From Symbiobacterium sp. (lineage in GTDB: Bacteria; Bacillota; Sulfobacillia; UBA995; UBA9673): a DNA stretch of 41,534 nucleotides. The stretch lies in contig DYFB01000035.1 of NCBI GenBank assembly GCA_020725405.1, positions 1-41,534 on the forward strand. Reading direction: 5' to 3'. This document shows positions 23,397 to 32,571 of the stretch, in pieces. Each line of letters starts with the position of its first letter. Position 1 is the first letter of the stretch. Position numbers and translations under genes: made by a program. The notes beneath the pieces were generated by a model that ran no database searches, was not told the DNA's origin, and saw only the letters and a list, made by a program, of their open reading frames with translations.

Positions 23397-24953
23397 TTGG
23401 CCTCGAGGCTCCTTGAAGTCGCCATCCTGGCGGCCGGCCAGGGCAGGCGCATGAGGTCCGCGCTGCCCAAGGTCCTCCACCCCGTCGCCGGGCGCCCGAT
23501 GGTCGGGTACGTCCTCGACGCCGTGCAGGCCCTCCGGCCCGACCGCATCGTGGTCATCGTCGGCTACCAGGCCGACCGGGTGAGGTCCTTCCTGGGTGAG
23601 GGGGTCACTTACGCCCACCAGGAGGCGCAGCTCGGGACGGCCCACGCGCTCCTGGCCGCCCGGGACGCTCTCGGCCGCGGCGAGGCCGACCTCCTTGTGG
23701 TCTACGGCGACGTCCCGCTGGTCCGCCCGGCCACGCTGGCCTCGCTTCTCGACCGCCACCGGGCGACCGGGGCGGCGGCCACCGTCCTCACCACCGTTCT
23801 GGACGACCCCAGCGGCTACGGGCGCGTCATCCGCGACCCGACGACCGGGCGCGTCCTCCGGATCGTCGAGGACGCCGACGCGGACGCGGATGAGCGAGCC
23901 GTCCGCGAGATCAACACCGGCATATACGTCTTCGCCGCGCCGGTCATCTTCGGGTACCTCGAGACTCTTGCCCCCGCGAACCGCCAGGGCGAGTTCTACC
24001 TCGTCGACGTTGTGGCTCCGCTCCTGCGGGACGGTCGCGTGGTGGAGACCCTGAGTGCCCCCGACCCCGGCGAGGCTGAGGGGGTCAACAGCCGGGTCCA
24101 GCTCGCCCGGGCCGAAGCCGCGAAGAGGGCCGAGATCCTGGCCGGCCTCATGGCCTCGGGGACGACCGTCGTCGACCCCTCGTCCACCTTCGTCGATTGG
24201 GGCGTCGTGGTCGGGCCGGACACCATTCTCGAGCCCGGCACGATCCTCCGCGGCCGGACGACCGTCGGAGCTGGCTGCTCGATCGGGCCGCACAGCTACG
24301 TGGAGGACTCGGTCGTCGGCGACGGCTGCCGGGTTTGGATGTCGGTCGTCGAGGGAAGCCGCCTCGAGGCCGGGGCGGCCGTGGGCCCGTTCAGCCATCT
24401 CCGCCCCGGGACGATTGTGGGCGAACGGGCCCGGGTGGGGAACTACGCCGAGCTCAAGAACAGCCGGGTGGGTCGCGGGGCGAAGATACAGCACCACAGC
24501 TACGTGGGTGACGCCGTGGTCGGACCCGAGGCCAACATCGGGGCGGGTGCCGTGGTCGTCAACTACGACGGCCGGGCCAAGCACGAGACGTCCATCGGCG
24601 CCGGGGCGTTTATCGGCTGCAACACCAACCTCGTCGCCCCGGTCGCCGTGGGCGACGGCGCCTATACGGCCGCTGGCTCAACGGTGACGCGGAACGTCCC
24701 GCCGGGAGCCCTGGCTGTCTCGCGGGTCCGGCAGGAGACCATCGAGGGCTGGGTGGAGCGCTGCCGCCCGGGGACGGTGTCCGCCCGGGCGGCCCGGGCG
24801 GCCCGGGCGGCCCGGGAGGCCGGGGAGGCCCGGGAGACCGGGGAGACCGGGGAGACCCGGGAGGCCCGGGAGACCGGGGAGACCGGGGAGACCCGGGAGG
24901 CCCGGGAGACCCGGGACCCTCCCGCCGACGCGGGCGAAGGTGGGGAGGACTGA
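23397..24953 (+). CDS. glmU: Bifunctional UDP-N-acetylglucosamine pyrophosphorylase / glucosamine-1-phosphate N-acetyltransferase
   Basis: GlmU makes UDP-GlcNAc for peptidoglycan in two steps. The N-terminal uridyltransferase (about 1-225) has [34 protein letters not shown] and VVYGDVPLV. The C-terminal left-handed beta helix (about 250-450) has hexapeptide repeats, [20 protein letters not shown] and the catalytic [13 protein letters not shown] 23397 follows GAGGAGGAG. The total is 518 residues against about 455 in relatives: residues from about 460 on form a repeat tail of Ala-Arg-Ala then Arg-Glu-Thr-Gly-Glu-Thr-Gly-Glu units encoded by a 9-bp tandem repeat. The core looks fully active. Confidence 0.95.
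   Translation: MASRLLEVAILAAGQGRRMRSALPKVLHPVAGRPMVGYVLDAVQALRPDRIVVIVGYQADRVRSFLGEGVTYAHQEAQLGTAHALLAARDALGRGEADLLVVYGDVPLVRPATLASLLDRHRATGAAATVLTTVLDDPSGYGRVIRDPTTGRVLRIVEDADADADERAVREINTGIYVFAAPVIFGYLETLAPANRQGEFYLVDVVAPLLRDGRVVETLSAPDPGEAEGVNSRVQLARAEAAKRAEILAGLMASGTTVVDPSSTFVDWGVVVGPDTILEPGTILRGRTTVGAGCSIGPHSYVEDSVVGDGCRVWMSVVEGSRLEAGAAVGPFSHLRPGTIVGERARVGNYAELKNSRVGRGAKIQHHSYVGDAVVGPEANIGAGAVVVNYDGRAKHETSIGAGAFIGCNTNLVAPVAVGDGAYTAAGSTVTRNVPPGALAVSRVRQETIEGWVERCRPGTVSARAARAARAAREAGEARETGETGETREARETGETGETREARETRDPPADAGEGGED
24783..24915. repeat. 9-bp tandem repeat inside the 3' end of glmU
   Basis: About 14 units of a 9-base motif (CGGGCGGCC, CGGGAGGCC and CGGGGAGAC variants) run in frame with glmU. 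They encode Ala-Arg-Ala and then Glu-Thr-Gly repeats. The period is a multiple of three, so copy number can change without frameshift. Confidence 0.9.
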
Positions 24954-24959
24954 GCTTCT

Positions 24960-25922
24960 TTGGGTAGGTTCAGCGGCGGCCAGCTCAAAGTCTTCAGCGG
25001 TAACGCCAATGTGGCCCTCGCCAAGGAGATCACCGACCATCTCGGCCTGCCTCTCGGCGACAGCGAGGTCACCAAGTTCAAGAACGGCGAGATTCAGGTC
25101 ATCGTCAACGAGAGCGTCCGCGGGGACGACGTCTTCGTCCTCCAGCCGACCTGCTCTCCCCCCAACGACACTCTGATGGAGCTCCTCATCCTCGTCGACG
25201 CCCTGCGGCGCGCGTCGGCGCGGCGCGTCACCGCGGTCATCCCCTACTACGGCTACGCCCGACAGGACCGGAAGACCCGGGGGCGCGAGCCGATCACGGC
25301 CAAGCTCGTGGCCAACCTGATCACCACGGCCCAGACCGACCGGGTCCTGACCATGGACCTGCACGCAGGTCAGATACAGGGGTTCTTCGACATCCCCGTC
25401 GACCATCTGAGCGCCCTGCCCCTCCTGGCCGAGTACATCAAGGAGAAGGGGCTCGAGGACGTGGTCGTCGTCTCTCCGGACGTCGGCGGGACGGCCCGGG
25501 CTCGCAACCTGGCGGAGTACCTCTCGAACGCCAGCTTCAGCATCCTCGAGAAGCGGAGGCCGCGCCCCAACGTCTCCGAGGTGATGACGGTCATCGGCGA
25601 CGTGGCCGGGAAGACGGCCGTCCTCATCGACGACATGATCGACACCGGAGGGACCATCGCCGAGGGCGCCGAGGTCCTCGTGGGGCGCGGCGCCAAGAAG
25701 GTCTATGTCTGCTGCACCCACGCCGTCTTCTCCGGGAACGCCGTGGAGCGCTTGTGCAAGGCCCCCCTTGAGGAAGTCGTTGTCACCAACACCATACCGG
25801 TGCCGGACCGGGGTCCGGACGGGCGCATCAAGGTCCTGTCCGTGGCCCCCCTGCTGGCCGAGGCCATTCTCCGCATCCACGAGGACCTCTCGGTCAGCAA
25901 GATGTTCGAGCCCAAGGCCTAG
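24960..25922 (+). CDS. prs: Ribose-phosphate pyrophosphokinase
   Basis: PRPP synthase (320 residues) makes PRPP from ribose 5-phosphate and ATP for purine, pyrimidine, His and Trp synthesis. Visible signatures are [23 protein letters not shown], the ATP loop with [13 protein letters not shown], the divalent-cation motif [35 protein letters not shown] and the PRPP loop [13 protein letters not shown]. The TTG start lies six bases after the glmU stop, with the SD GGGGAGG in the end of glmU, so the two are co-transcribed as in B. subtilis. It ends 19 bases before the convergent amidohydrolase. Confidence 0.96.
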   Translation: MGRFSGGQLKVFSGNANVALAKEITDHLGLPLGDSEVTKFKNGEIQVIVNESVRGDDVFVLQPTCSPPNDTLMELLILVDALRRASARRVTAVIPYYGYARQDRKTRGREPITAKLVANLITTAQTDRVLTMDLHAGQIQGFFDIPVDHLSALPLLAEYIKEKGLEDVVVVSPDVGGTARARNLAEYLSNASFSILEKRRPRPNVSEVMTVIGDVAGKTAVLIDDMIDTGGTIAEGAEVLVGRGAKKVYVCCTHAVFSGNAVERLCKAPLEEVVVTNTIPVPDRGPDGRIKVLSVAPLLAEAILRIHEDLSVSKMFEPKA

Positions 25923-25941
25923 GCCGCCGGGAGGGAGGGAG

Positions 25942-26880
25942 CTACAGGCCGGCCAGGCGCCGCGCGTTCCCCGCGAAGATGGCCTCGATGTCCTCATCCT
26001 TCAGGTTGAGCCAGTAGCAGACCCTGAGCTGGTCCTGGAGGTAGCGGTAGGCGAACCCCCGCGGGAACCAGCTCGAGTCGGTCCCGAAGATGATCCGCTG
26101 CGGGCCGATAGTCTCGTAGGCCTTCCGGAAGAGATCCTCGAGGGAGAGCGGGTAGGGCATCCAGCGGACCCACTGGTTTGAGCCTGAGGTGTCGACGTGG
26201 ACGTTGGGGCAGCTCCAGCAGAGTTGGAGGACTTCCTGCCAGTAGCCGCAGCCGAAGTGCGGGATGACGAAGGGTATCTCCGGATAGCGGGCGGCCACCG
26301 GGTAGAGAGTCAGCGGGTTGAGGCGCGGGTGATAGACCAGGCCCCCGGCGTGTCCGAGGAGACCGAAGTGGATGACGACGGGAAGCCGCCGTGAGGCCGC
26401 GTACTTCCAGACGGGGTCGTAGGCCGGGTCCTCGAAAGGGGCCTCGACGAAGGGGGCGATGAGTTTGTAGCCCACGAGCCCGAGCTCCTCCACGGCTCGC
26501 CGCAGCTCCCCGGCTGCGTCAGGAGTCTCGAGGCGGTGATGGGCCATGCCCGCGAACTTTCCCGGGTGCCGCCTGACTATTGAGGCGAGGGTGTCATTGT
26601 CCCGCCCGGTGACGAAGACGACGCGCTCGAGGCCGTAGCGGTCGACCTCGGCGGCCCACAGGTCGGCCGTCGCCGCGGGGTCGCCGGGGGCCGGGGACGC
26701 GGGCGGCGGCTCCCGCCTCGGGAAATCCCACTCGCGGCGCATCCGTTCGGAGCGCTCACGGGCGTATTCGGCCGTCACCGGGTCGAGGGTGTAGCGGCGG
26801 TCCCCGGTCGGGAAATGGGCGTGGAAGTCGATTACCCTGGGCCGGTCGAGCGACCGGTCGGCGGTGGAGTTCCGGTTCAA
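25942..26880 (-). CDS. Amidohydrolase family protein (PF04909 type)
   Basis: A 312-residue TIM-barrel hydrolase or decarboxylase of the amidohydrolase_2 group. Metal-binding signs are the N-terminal DFHAHFP (HxH), VVIHFG, IPHFGCG and the C-terminal FGTDSSW with the catalytic Asp. Related proteins act as non-oxidative decarboxylases or lactone hydrolases; the substrate cannot be told. TTG 26880 is chosen for the strong GGGGGGAGA SD four bases upstream; GTG 26943 in the same frame has no SD. It is the only minus-strand gene between 7.5 kb and the window end, and it interrupts the conserved prs-ctc order, so it is probably an insertion. Codon use does not differ visibly from its neighbours. Confidence 0.88.
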   Translation of the reverse strand: MNRNSTADRSLDRPRVIDFHAHFPTGDRRYTLDPVTAEYARERSERMRREWDFPRREPPPASPAPGDPAATADLWAAEVDRYGLERVVFVTGRDNDTLASIVRRHPGKFAGMAHHRLETPDAAGELRRAVEELGLVGYKLIAPFVEAPFEDPAYDPVWKYAASRRLPVVIHFGLLGHAGGLVYHPRLNPLTLYPVAARYPEIPFVIPHFGCGYWQEVLQLCWSCPNVHVDTSGSNQWVRWMPYPLSLEDLFRKAYETIGPQRIIFGTDSSWFPRGFAYRYLQDQLRVCYWLNLKDEDIEAIFAGNARRLAGL

Positions 26881-26976
26881 GGGCTCTCCCCCCGGGGGCG
26901 GAGTCGGTGGCCGGGCCAGGAGTATAGAGTTAGCTCCGTTCACGTTCCATCCTGCTAGCTACTACTATCCCCTTGT

Positions 26977-27005
26977 TTGACACCCCCAGAGAAACGGGAT
27001 AATAT
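26977..27005 (+). promoter_or_regulatory. Sigma-A promoter of ctc (rplY)
   Basis: TTGACA (26977-26982) and TAATAT (27000-27005) with a 17-base spacer, in a locally AT-rich pocket. Transcription should start near 27012, about 65 bases before the bL25 ATG. B. subtilis ctc is driven by the stress factor sigma-B; this site looks like sigma-A. Confidence 0.85.
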
Positions 27006-27075
27006 ATATCGCGCCCGCCTGGGGCATCTAACCAGTCTTCCACCAGCCAGCCACTTGCCAGGGAGAAGAGAGACC

Positions 27076-27744
27076 ATGAGCTTCGTCAACCTCAAGGCCA
27101 CCCCCCGGGTCCCCGCTAAAGGGACCACCAACGCGCTGCGGCGAGCGGGTCTGCTTCCGGTGGTGGTCTACGGTCAGGGCGCCGGGAGCCGCCCCCTGGC
27201 CGTTCCGGCCAAGGACGTCGAGCGCATTCTGAAGACGCCCGCGGGCCGCAACACCCTTATCCGCCTGGAGGTCGAGGACGCTCCGGCCGGAGAGGAGCCT
27301 ACCACGGTCATCATCAAGGACCTTCAGTACGACCCCGTTCGGGCCCGCTATATCCACGCCGACCTCATGAGGATATCTCTGAAGGCCAACATCAAGGCCA
27401 ACATCCCGCTCCTGTTCACCGGCGAGGACGCGGCGAGCCGCGACGGCGGCATTGTCCAGCACCAGATGCGGGAAGTCGAGGTGGAGTGCCTCCCGACGGC
27501 CCTGCCCGACAGCATCACCGTCGACCTCCACGGCAAGGGCGTGGGCGACACCGTGACCCTGGGTGAGCTCGCCGTGCCGGAGGGAGTCAGGCTCCTCGGC
27601 GACCCCGCCGAGGTCGTCGCCTCCATCATCGCGCCGAAGGCCGCCGCGGCCGAAGAGGAAGAGGAGAAGGAAGCGGCCGCGGAGCCTGAAGAGAAGGCCG
27701 GGGAACCTGGGGCCGTGCGCGTCGAGGGAGCGGGCGAGGAGTAG
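27076..27744 (+). CDS. rplY: Ribosomal protein bL25, long form (Ctc/TL5)
   Basis: A 222-residue 5S-rRNA-binding protein of the Ctc/TL5 type. The N-terminal L25 domain (about 1-95) starts VNLKATPRVPAKGTTNALRR (one of the family's RNA-contact regions) and has VVVYGQGAGSRPLAV. The C-terminal TL5 beta domain (about 100-190) has the HADLMRISL hinge. An Ala/Glu-rich acidic tail closes the chain. ATG 27076 follows GGGAGAAGAGAG. The reading frame upstream to 26977 crosses the promoter and is not translated. The order prs-ctc-pth is as in B. subtilis, apart from the inserted amidohydrolase. Confidence 0.95.
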   Translation: MSFVNLKATPRVPAKGTTNALRRAGLLPVVVYGQGAGSRPLAVPAKDVERILKTPAGRNTLIRLEVEDAPAGEEPTTVIIKDLQYDPVRARYIHADLMRISLKANIKANIPLLFTGEDAASRDGGIVQHQMREVEVECLPTALPDSITVDLHGKGVGDTVTLGELAVPEGVRLLGDPAEVVASIIAPKAAAAEEEEEKEAAAEPEEKAGEPGAVRVEGAGEE

Positions 27745-27772
27745 GCTCCGCCGTCAGGACGTGAGAGGCGAC

Positions 27773-27802
27773 AAAGAGCGCTGCGCTCCCGCTGCGCTCT
27801 TT
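27773..27802 (+). terminator. Hairpin between ctc and pth
   Basis: A perfect 9-bp stem AAAGAGCGC / GCGCTCTTT with the loop TGCGCTCCCGCT, followed by GGCTTCTC. Alternative pairing of the two TGCGCT copies is possible. It lies 20 bases before pth and may partly terminate or attenuate. Confidence 0.6.
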
Positions 27803-27822
27803 GGCTTCTCTCCGGAGAGAAG

Positions 27823-28458
27823 GTGAGGGGCGTGAAGCTTGTCGTCGGTCTTGGCAACCCCGGGCCGGCCTACGAGGGGACCCGACACAACCTCGGCTTC
27901 CTGGCCGCCCGCCTTCTCGCGGAGAAGCTCGGGCTGCCCCGCTTCCGCCCCTCCCTGCGGGGGCTGACAAGCCGGGCCGCGGTCGACGGGCTCGGCGACG
28001 TGGTCATCCTCCTGCCGACGACCTTCATGAACGAGAGCGGGGCGGCCGTCAAGGCCGTACTCCGGCGCCGGCCGGTCGCTCCCGGGGATCTCGTTATCAT
28101 CCACGACGACCTCGACCTTCCGCCGGGCCGCCTTCGGGTCAGGCTCGGGGGTTCGAGCGGAGGGCACCGGGGCGTGGCTTCGGTCATCGACCGCCTCGGC
28201 ACCGACGCCTTCGTCAGGGTGAGGATAGGTATAGGACGGCCTCCCGGCGGCGTCGACCCCGTCGACTACGTTCTCGAGCGCCCCTGGGGGCGGGAGAGGG
28301 ACGAGCTTTCGGCCGCCGCGGCCCTCGCCGCCGAGGCGGCCAAGACCGTCCTGGTCGACGGTCCAGAGTCGGCGATGAGCCGTTTCAACGCCCGGCCCAC
28401 GAAACGGGAGGCGGGCCCTCCTCCGGCCGCCGGCGTGGACGAGGCCGGGGCCAGGTGA
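27823..28458 (+). CDS. pth: Peptidyl-tRNA hydrolase
   Basis: Pth (SpoVC) recycles peptidyl-tRNA dropped from ribosomes. The 211-residue chain has the catalytic region LVVGLGNPGPAYEGTRHNLG with the active His, TTFMNESGAAV with the binding Asn, HDDLDLPPGRLRVRLGGSSGGHRG (in pieces: HDDLDLPPG; GGSSGGHRG) and the FVRVRIGIGRP end of the core. The last 25 residues are Pro/Ala-rich. GTG 27823 follows GGAGAGAAG; GTG 27832, which begins VKLVVGLGN, is the alternative. The stop overlaps the next gene by GTGA. Confidence 0.95.
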   Translation: MRGVKLVVGLGNPGPAYEGTRHNLGFLAARLLAEKLGLPRFRPSLRGLTSRAAVDGLGDVVILLPTTFMNESGAAVKAVLRRRPVAPGDLVIIHDDLDLPPGRLRVRLGGSSGGHRGVASVIDRLGTDAFVRVRIGIGRPPGGVDPVDYVLERPWGRERDELSAAAALAAEAAKTVLVDGPESAMSRFNARPTKREAGPPPAAGVDEAGAR

Positions 28459-28937
28459 GCCTCCCCGTCGTGGTCTCGGCCCTGGCCGCGGCCGGCGCGG
28501 CTTACGTCCTCAACCGGCTTTCCCGCCGGCTGTTCGGCGGGAGCACGGTCGTCTTCGTCACCCCCGGTCTCGAGGAATCCTTCAAGACCGGTACGGCCCT
28601 CCTCGCTGGCGCGCCTGTTCTGGCGACTCACATCGCCTTCGGGGCCATCGAGGCTCTTTACGACCTCGCCCCGCGAGCGGCCGTTCCGGCGGGGCCCGGT
28701 TCAGGGACAGCCGGCCCGGAGACGGCTGGACCGGATGCGGCCGCACCGGAGGCAGCCGGACCGGCGCGGCGGGTCGGCGCCGCCCTGGCTGGGCTCGCCG
28801 GGCACACTCTCTTCGGGACGGTGACCCTCGCCGGAGCGGGCCTGACCGGCTCGTGGGCCCTCGGCGTGGCCGGGGCCTACCTCCTTCACGTCGGCTGGAA
28901 CGCGCTGGTGACCGGGAAGGCGGGGACCAGGCGGTGA
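28455..28937 (+). CDS. Small integral membrane protein with PrsW/ABI-like motifs
   Basis: A 160-residue hydrophobic protein, not named in any family I can cite with certainty. It has Glu40-Glu41-x2-Lys44 (PGLEESFKTG), then His59-x2-Phe62 and Glu66 (THIAFGAIEALYD), then His117 (GHTLFG) and His145 (LLHVGWN). This layout of EExxK followed by HxxF-xxxE and further His resembles the PrsW/CAAX-protease (glutamic intramembrane protease) pattern in reduced form. Three to four membrane helices are predicted by eye, with a Pro/Ala/Gly linker at 73-105. It replaces fin (yabK) between pth and mfd. The GTG overlaps pth by four bases and mfd follows after seven, so it is within the operon. Confidence 0.75.
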   Translation: MSLPVVVSALAAAGAAYVLNRLSRRLFGGSTVVFVTPGLEESFKTGTALLAGAPVLATHIAFGAIEALYDLAPRAAVPAGPGSGTAGPETAGPDAAAPEAAGPARRVGAALAGLAGHTLFGTVTLAGAGLTGSWALGVAGAYLLHVGWNALVTGKAGTRR

Positions 28938-28944
28938 CCGTTGG

Positions 28945-31900
28945 ATGAACCAAGAGGCCCTGAGGCGGTTCCTCGCCGAGGTTTCGGCCCTCCCGGAGGT
29001 GCGCAGCCTCGTCTCCGGGCTCCGGCCGGGCTCGACCCAGCTCGCCCACGGAGTGGGCGGGCCGGTGCGGGCCCTTCTCGCCGCGGCTGTCCACGCCGCC
29101 CGGAGCCTGCCGTCCCTCTACGTCTGCTCCGACCTCGAGGCCGCCCGGCGCGTGGAGACCGACCTCGTCACCTGGCTCGGGGACGAGGCCGTCGCCCTCC
29201 TACCCCTGCGGGACCTCTCCCCCTTGGGGGTCCTGGCCCAGTCGGGCGAGATACAGGCGCAGCGGCTGTGGGTTCTCGACGCCCTCCTGGCCGGGGACCC
29301 GGTGCTCGTCGTCGCCCCGGTGGAGGCCGCGGCCGCACCCGTCCCGCCACCGGCCCGCCTGGGTCGGGCCACCCGGGTCATCCGCCTGGGAGCGGAGGCT
29401 GACCTCCACGAGCTGGCCGGCTTCCTTGTGGATACCGGCTACGAACGAGTCCCCGTCGTGGAAAGCCCCGGCGACTTCGCGCTCCGGGGAGGGATCCTCG
29501 ACCTCTTCCCACCCGCCGGCCGCCCCCACCGTCTGGAGTTCGCCGGGGACGAGGTGGCCTCCATCCGGGTCTTCTCCGCCGAGACCCAGAAGTCGGTGTC
29601 CGAGGTCCAGGCTGTGCGAGTCGGCCCGGCCCGCGAGTGGGTCCTCGACCGCTCCGAGCTCGCCTCGCTGGCGCAAAAGGTGAGGCGTGAGCTCGACCGC
29701 ACCAGCCGGAAGCTCGTCGGACTCGGCCGGCGCGAGGCCGCGTCCAAGCTGGCGGCCAGGGTCGAGGCCGACCTGGAGAGAATGGAGGCCGGGGATCCGC
29801 CCGAGGACGCCGACGTCTACGCCCCCTACGTCGAGCCGGACCTCCGGACCGTCCTCGAGTACCTCCCTGCGGCCGCGGCCGTCTTTCTGGACGAACCGGC
29901 CCGCCTCGAGCAGGCGGCCGGGCAGGTGGTGAGAGAGCGGGCCGAGAGACTGAGCGCCCTTCTGGAGAACGGGGGGCTTCTCGAAACCCAGGCGGCCTCC
30001 GGCGCCCCTGATTTCGCTGGCTTTCTCCGGCGGGCGGCCGGGCTGGCCCCGGTCTACCTCGCCCAACTTCTCCGGAAGACCGGCTCGGCCGGACTTTCCA
30101 ACATCGTCGCCTTCCGGCACCAGCTCCTACCTTCGTTCCACGGCCAGTGGGCCGACTTCCAGGCGGAGCTCGCCCGGTGGAGACGGTCGGGGGACCGGGT
30201 CCTGCTCCTGGCGGCCACCGAGGACGGGGTGAGGGGTCTCACCCGCTCACTCCGGGACGAGGGCATCGGAGCCGCGGCGGCCTTCAGCCCCGACAGACCC
30301 GCCGGACAGGTCGTCGTGACCCGGGGCATCGTCGAGGGCGGCTTCTACCTCCCCGGTCTCCGGATAAGGGTCGTCACCGACGCCCAGATACGGGGCCGGA
30401 CTCCCCGGAAGCGGCGCCGACGCCTCGCCGGTGGGGTGGCCGAAGGACTCACCCGCGCCCTCGGGTCCTACCGGGAACTCGAGATCGGCGATTACGTCGT
30501 CCACGTGAACCATGGGATAGGGGTGTACCTCGGAATACGCAGCCTGGAGATAGAAGGGGTCACCCGGGACTATATCTCTATCAAGTACGAAGGGGAGGAC
30601 CGCCTCTACGTCCCGACTGACCAGGTGAACCTCATCCAGAAGTACGTCGGGGTCGAGGGGCAGGAGCCCAGAATCAACCGCCTGGCCGGGGGCGACTGGG
30701 TCCGGGCCAAGAAGCGGGCGCGGGAGTCCGTCCAGAAGCTGGCCGTCGATCTCGTCCGGCTGTACGCGGTGCGGGAGACGACCGCCGGCCACGCTTTCGC
30801 CCCAGACGGGCCCTGGCAGGAGGAGTTCGAGGCCGGCTTCCACTACGAGGAGACGCCGGACCAGCTCTCGGCGGTGGCCGAGATCAAGCGGGACATGGAG
30901 AGCCCCGTTCCTATGGACCGGCTGCTGTGCGGCGACGTCGGCTACGGGAAGACCGAGGTCGCCGTGAGGGCCGCCTTCAAGGCGGTAACCGACGGGAAGC
31001 AGGTGGCGGTGCTCGTGCCCACGACGGTGCTTGCCCAGCAGCACTATCACACCTTCCGGGAGCGGTTCTCCGGCTACCCGGTGACCGTCGACCTTCTGAG
31101 CCGGTTCCGGTCCAGGTCGGAGCAGGAGAGAACGCTGAAAGGGCTAAGGCGCGGCACGGTGGACATCGTCATCGGGACCCACCGTCTTCTCCAGCCCGAC
31201 GTGGTCTTCAAGGACCTCGGTCTCCTGGTCATCGACGAGGAGCACCGCTTCGGGGTGGGCCACAAGGAGCGCCTCAAGGAGCTGAAGACGACCGTGGACG
31301 CCCTCGTCCTGACGGCCACGCCTATCCCCCGGACCCTGAACATGGCTCTCGTCGGCCTGCGGGACATGAGCGTCATCGATACGCCGCCCGAGGACCGCTA
31401 CCCGGTCCAGACCTACGTCCTCGAGTACGACGAGGAGACGGTGAGAGACGCCATCCTGCGCGAGCTGGCCCGCGGGGGCCAGGTGTTCTACGTGCACAAC
31501 CGGGTCGAGACCATCGACCAGGCGGCCCTGAGGCTCCGGCGGATGCTTCCGGCGGTGCGCATCGCCGTGGCCCACGGGCAGATGAAGGAGGACCGGCTCG
31601 AGCGGGTGATGATTGATTTCCTGGACGGGGAGTACGATATCCTGGTCTCCACGACCATCATCGAGTCAGGGCTTGACCTGCCCAACGTCAACACCCTCAT
31701 CGTCGAGGACGCCGACAAGCTCGGCCTGGCCCAACTCTACCAGCTCCGCGGCCGGGTGGGTCGGTCGAACCGGGTGGCCTACGCCTACTTCACCTACCGG
31801 CGTGGGCGGGTCATCTCCGAAGTGGCCGAGAAGAGGCTCGAGGCCATCCGCGACTTCACCGAGCTCGGCTCCGGCTACCGCGTCGCCCTCCGCGATCTGG

Positions 31901-32571
31901 AGATACGGGGTGCGGGCAACCTCCTCGGGCCCGAGCAGCACGGCTTCATCGCGTCGGTCGGCTTCGAGCTCTACTGCCGGATGCTGGAGGAGACCATCCG
32001 CGAGCTCAAGGGGGAGAGACCGGCCCGGCGGGCGGAGACGAGCCTCGACGTCAGCGTGGACGCGTTCATCCCCGACGGTTACATCCCCGATTCCCGCCAG
32101 AAGATAGAGACATACCAGAGGATAGCGGCGATAGCCGACCCGGCCGAGGCCGACGACCTCGAGGACGAGCTCACCGACCGCTTCGGTCCCCCGCCCGAGC
32201 CGGTCTCGAACCTCCTCCTCGTCGCCAGGGTCAGAGCTGCGGCCGGGGCGCTCGGGGCCGTCTCCGTTTCGCGGGAGGGCGGGGGCGGTCTCTCGGTGAG
32301 GTTCGAGCACCCGGACGGGGTCGTGCGGGAGGCCCTCGAGGGCCTCGTCGGCCGGGCTGCCGGGGTCAGCCTCCGCGCCTCGCCCAAGGCCGTTCTCCTC
32401 GCTTATCGACGCGGGCGCCGCCCGAGTCTCGGAGACCGGAAGAAAGGCCCCGGGCGGGAGAACGCTGAACTACTGCGCGGGCTGCTCGATCTCTTGGTTC
32501 ACGTGTCCGGCCGGACCCGGACCGGCCGGGACGCCGGAACGGCGAGCACCTACGAGGGGAGAGTTCACTGA
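28945..32571 (+). CDS. mfd: Transcription-repair coupling factor
   Basis: Mfd (1208 residues) pushes stalled RNA polymerase off DNA lesions and recruits UvrA. The N-terminal UvrB-like domain has FALRGGILDLFPP and EVASIRVFSAETQKS. The RNA-polymerase-interacting domain starts with the GDYVVHVNHGIGVYLG block. The translocase has Walker A GDVGYGKTE near residues 663-671, the DEEH box at 764-767 (VIDEEHRFG), TATPIPRTLNMAL, and the TRG/relay region with GRVGRSNRVAYAYF. The C-terminal TRCF domain ends with a Gly/Arg-rich tail of about 50 residues. ATG 28945 is preceded by GGCGGTGA. The stop overlaps the next start (TGATG). Confidence 0.96.
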   Translation: MNQEALRRFLAEVSALPEVRSLVSGLRPGSTQLAHGVGGPVRALLAAAVHAARSLPSLYVCSDLEAARRVETDLVTWLGDEAVALLPLRDLSPLGVLAQSGEIQAQRLWVLDALLAGDPVLVVAPVEAAAAPVPPPARLGRATRVIRLGAEADLHELAGFLVDTGYERVPVVESPGDFALRGGILDLFPPAGRPHRLEFAGDEVASIRVFSAETQKSVSEVQAVRVGPAREWVLDRSELASLAQKVRRELDRTSRKLVGLGRREAASKLAARVEADLERMEAGDPPEDADVYAPYVEPDLRTVLEYLPAAAAVFLDEPARLEQAAGQVVRERAERLSALLENGGLLETQAASGAPDFAGFLRRAAGLAPVYLAQLLRKTGSAGLSNIVAFRHQLLPSFHGQWADFQAELARWRRSGDRVLLLAATEDGVRGLTRSLRDEGIGAAAAFSPDRPAGQVVVTRGIVEGGFYLPGLRIRVVTDAQIRGRTPRKRRRRLAGGVAEGLTRALGSYRELEIGDYVVHVNHGIGVYLGIRSLEIEGVTRDYISIKYEGEDRLYVPTDQVNLIQKYVGVEGQEPRINRLAGGDWVRAKKRARESVQKLAVDLVRLYAVRETTAGHAFAPDGPWQEEFEAGFHYEETPDQLSAVAEIKRDMESPVPMDRLLCGDVGYGKTEVAVRAAFKAVTDGKQVAVLVPTTVLAQQHYHTFRERFSGYPVTVDLLSRFRSRSEQERTLKGLRRGTVDIVIGTHRLLQPDVVFKDLGLLVIDEEHRFGVGHKERLKELKTTVDALVLTATPIPRTLNMALVGLRDMSVIDTPPEDRYPVQTYVLEYDEETVRDAILRELARGGQVFYVHNRVETIDQAALRLRRMLPAVRIAVAHGQMKEDRLERVMIDFLDGEYDILVSTTIIESGLDLPNVNTLIVEDADKLGLAQLYQLRGRVGRSNRVAYAYFTYRRGRVISEVAEKRLEAIRDFTELGSGYRVALRDLEIRGAGNLLGPEQHGFIASVGFELYCRMLEETIRELKGERPARRAETSLDVSVDAFIPDGYIPDSRQKIETYQRIAAIADPAEADDLEDELTDRFGPPPEPVSNLLLVARVRAAAGALGAVSVSREGGGGLSVRFEHPDGVVREALEGLVGRAAGVSLRASPKAVLLAYRRGRRPSLGDRKKGPGRENAELLRGLLDLLVHVSGRTRTGRDAGTASTYEGRVH

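Noticed and set aside
24678-25997. Collagen-like Gly-Leu-Pro repeat protein on the minus strand
   Set aside because: It is the reverse reading of the 9-bp repeat in glmU and of prs. Both sense genes are certain, and the minus frame has no SD or export signal.
26977-27075. N-terminal extension of bL25 from 26977
   Set aside because: The stretch contains the -35 and -10 boxes of the promoter; the conserved protein begins at ATG 27076 with its own SD.
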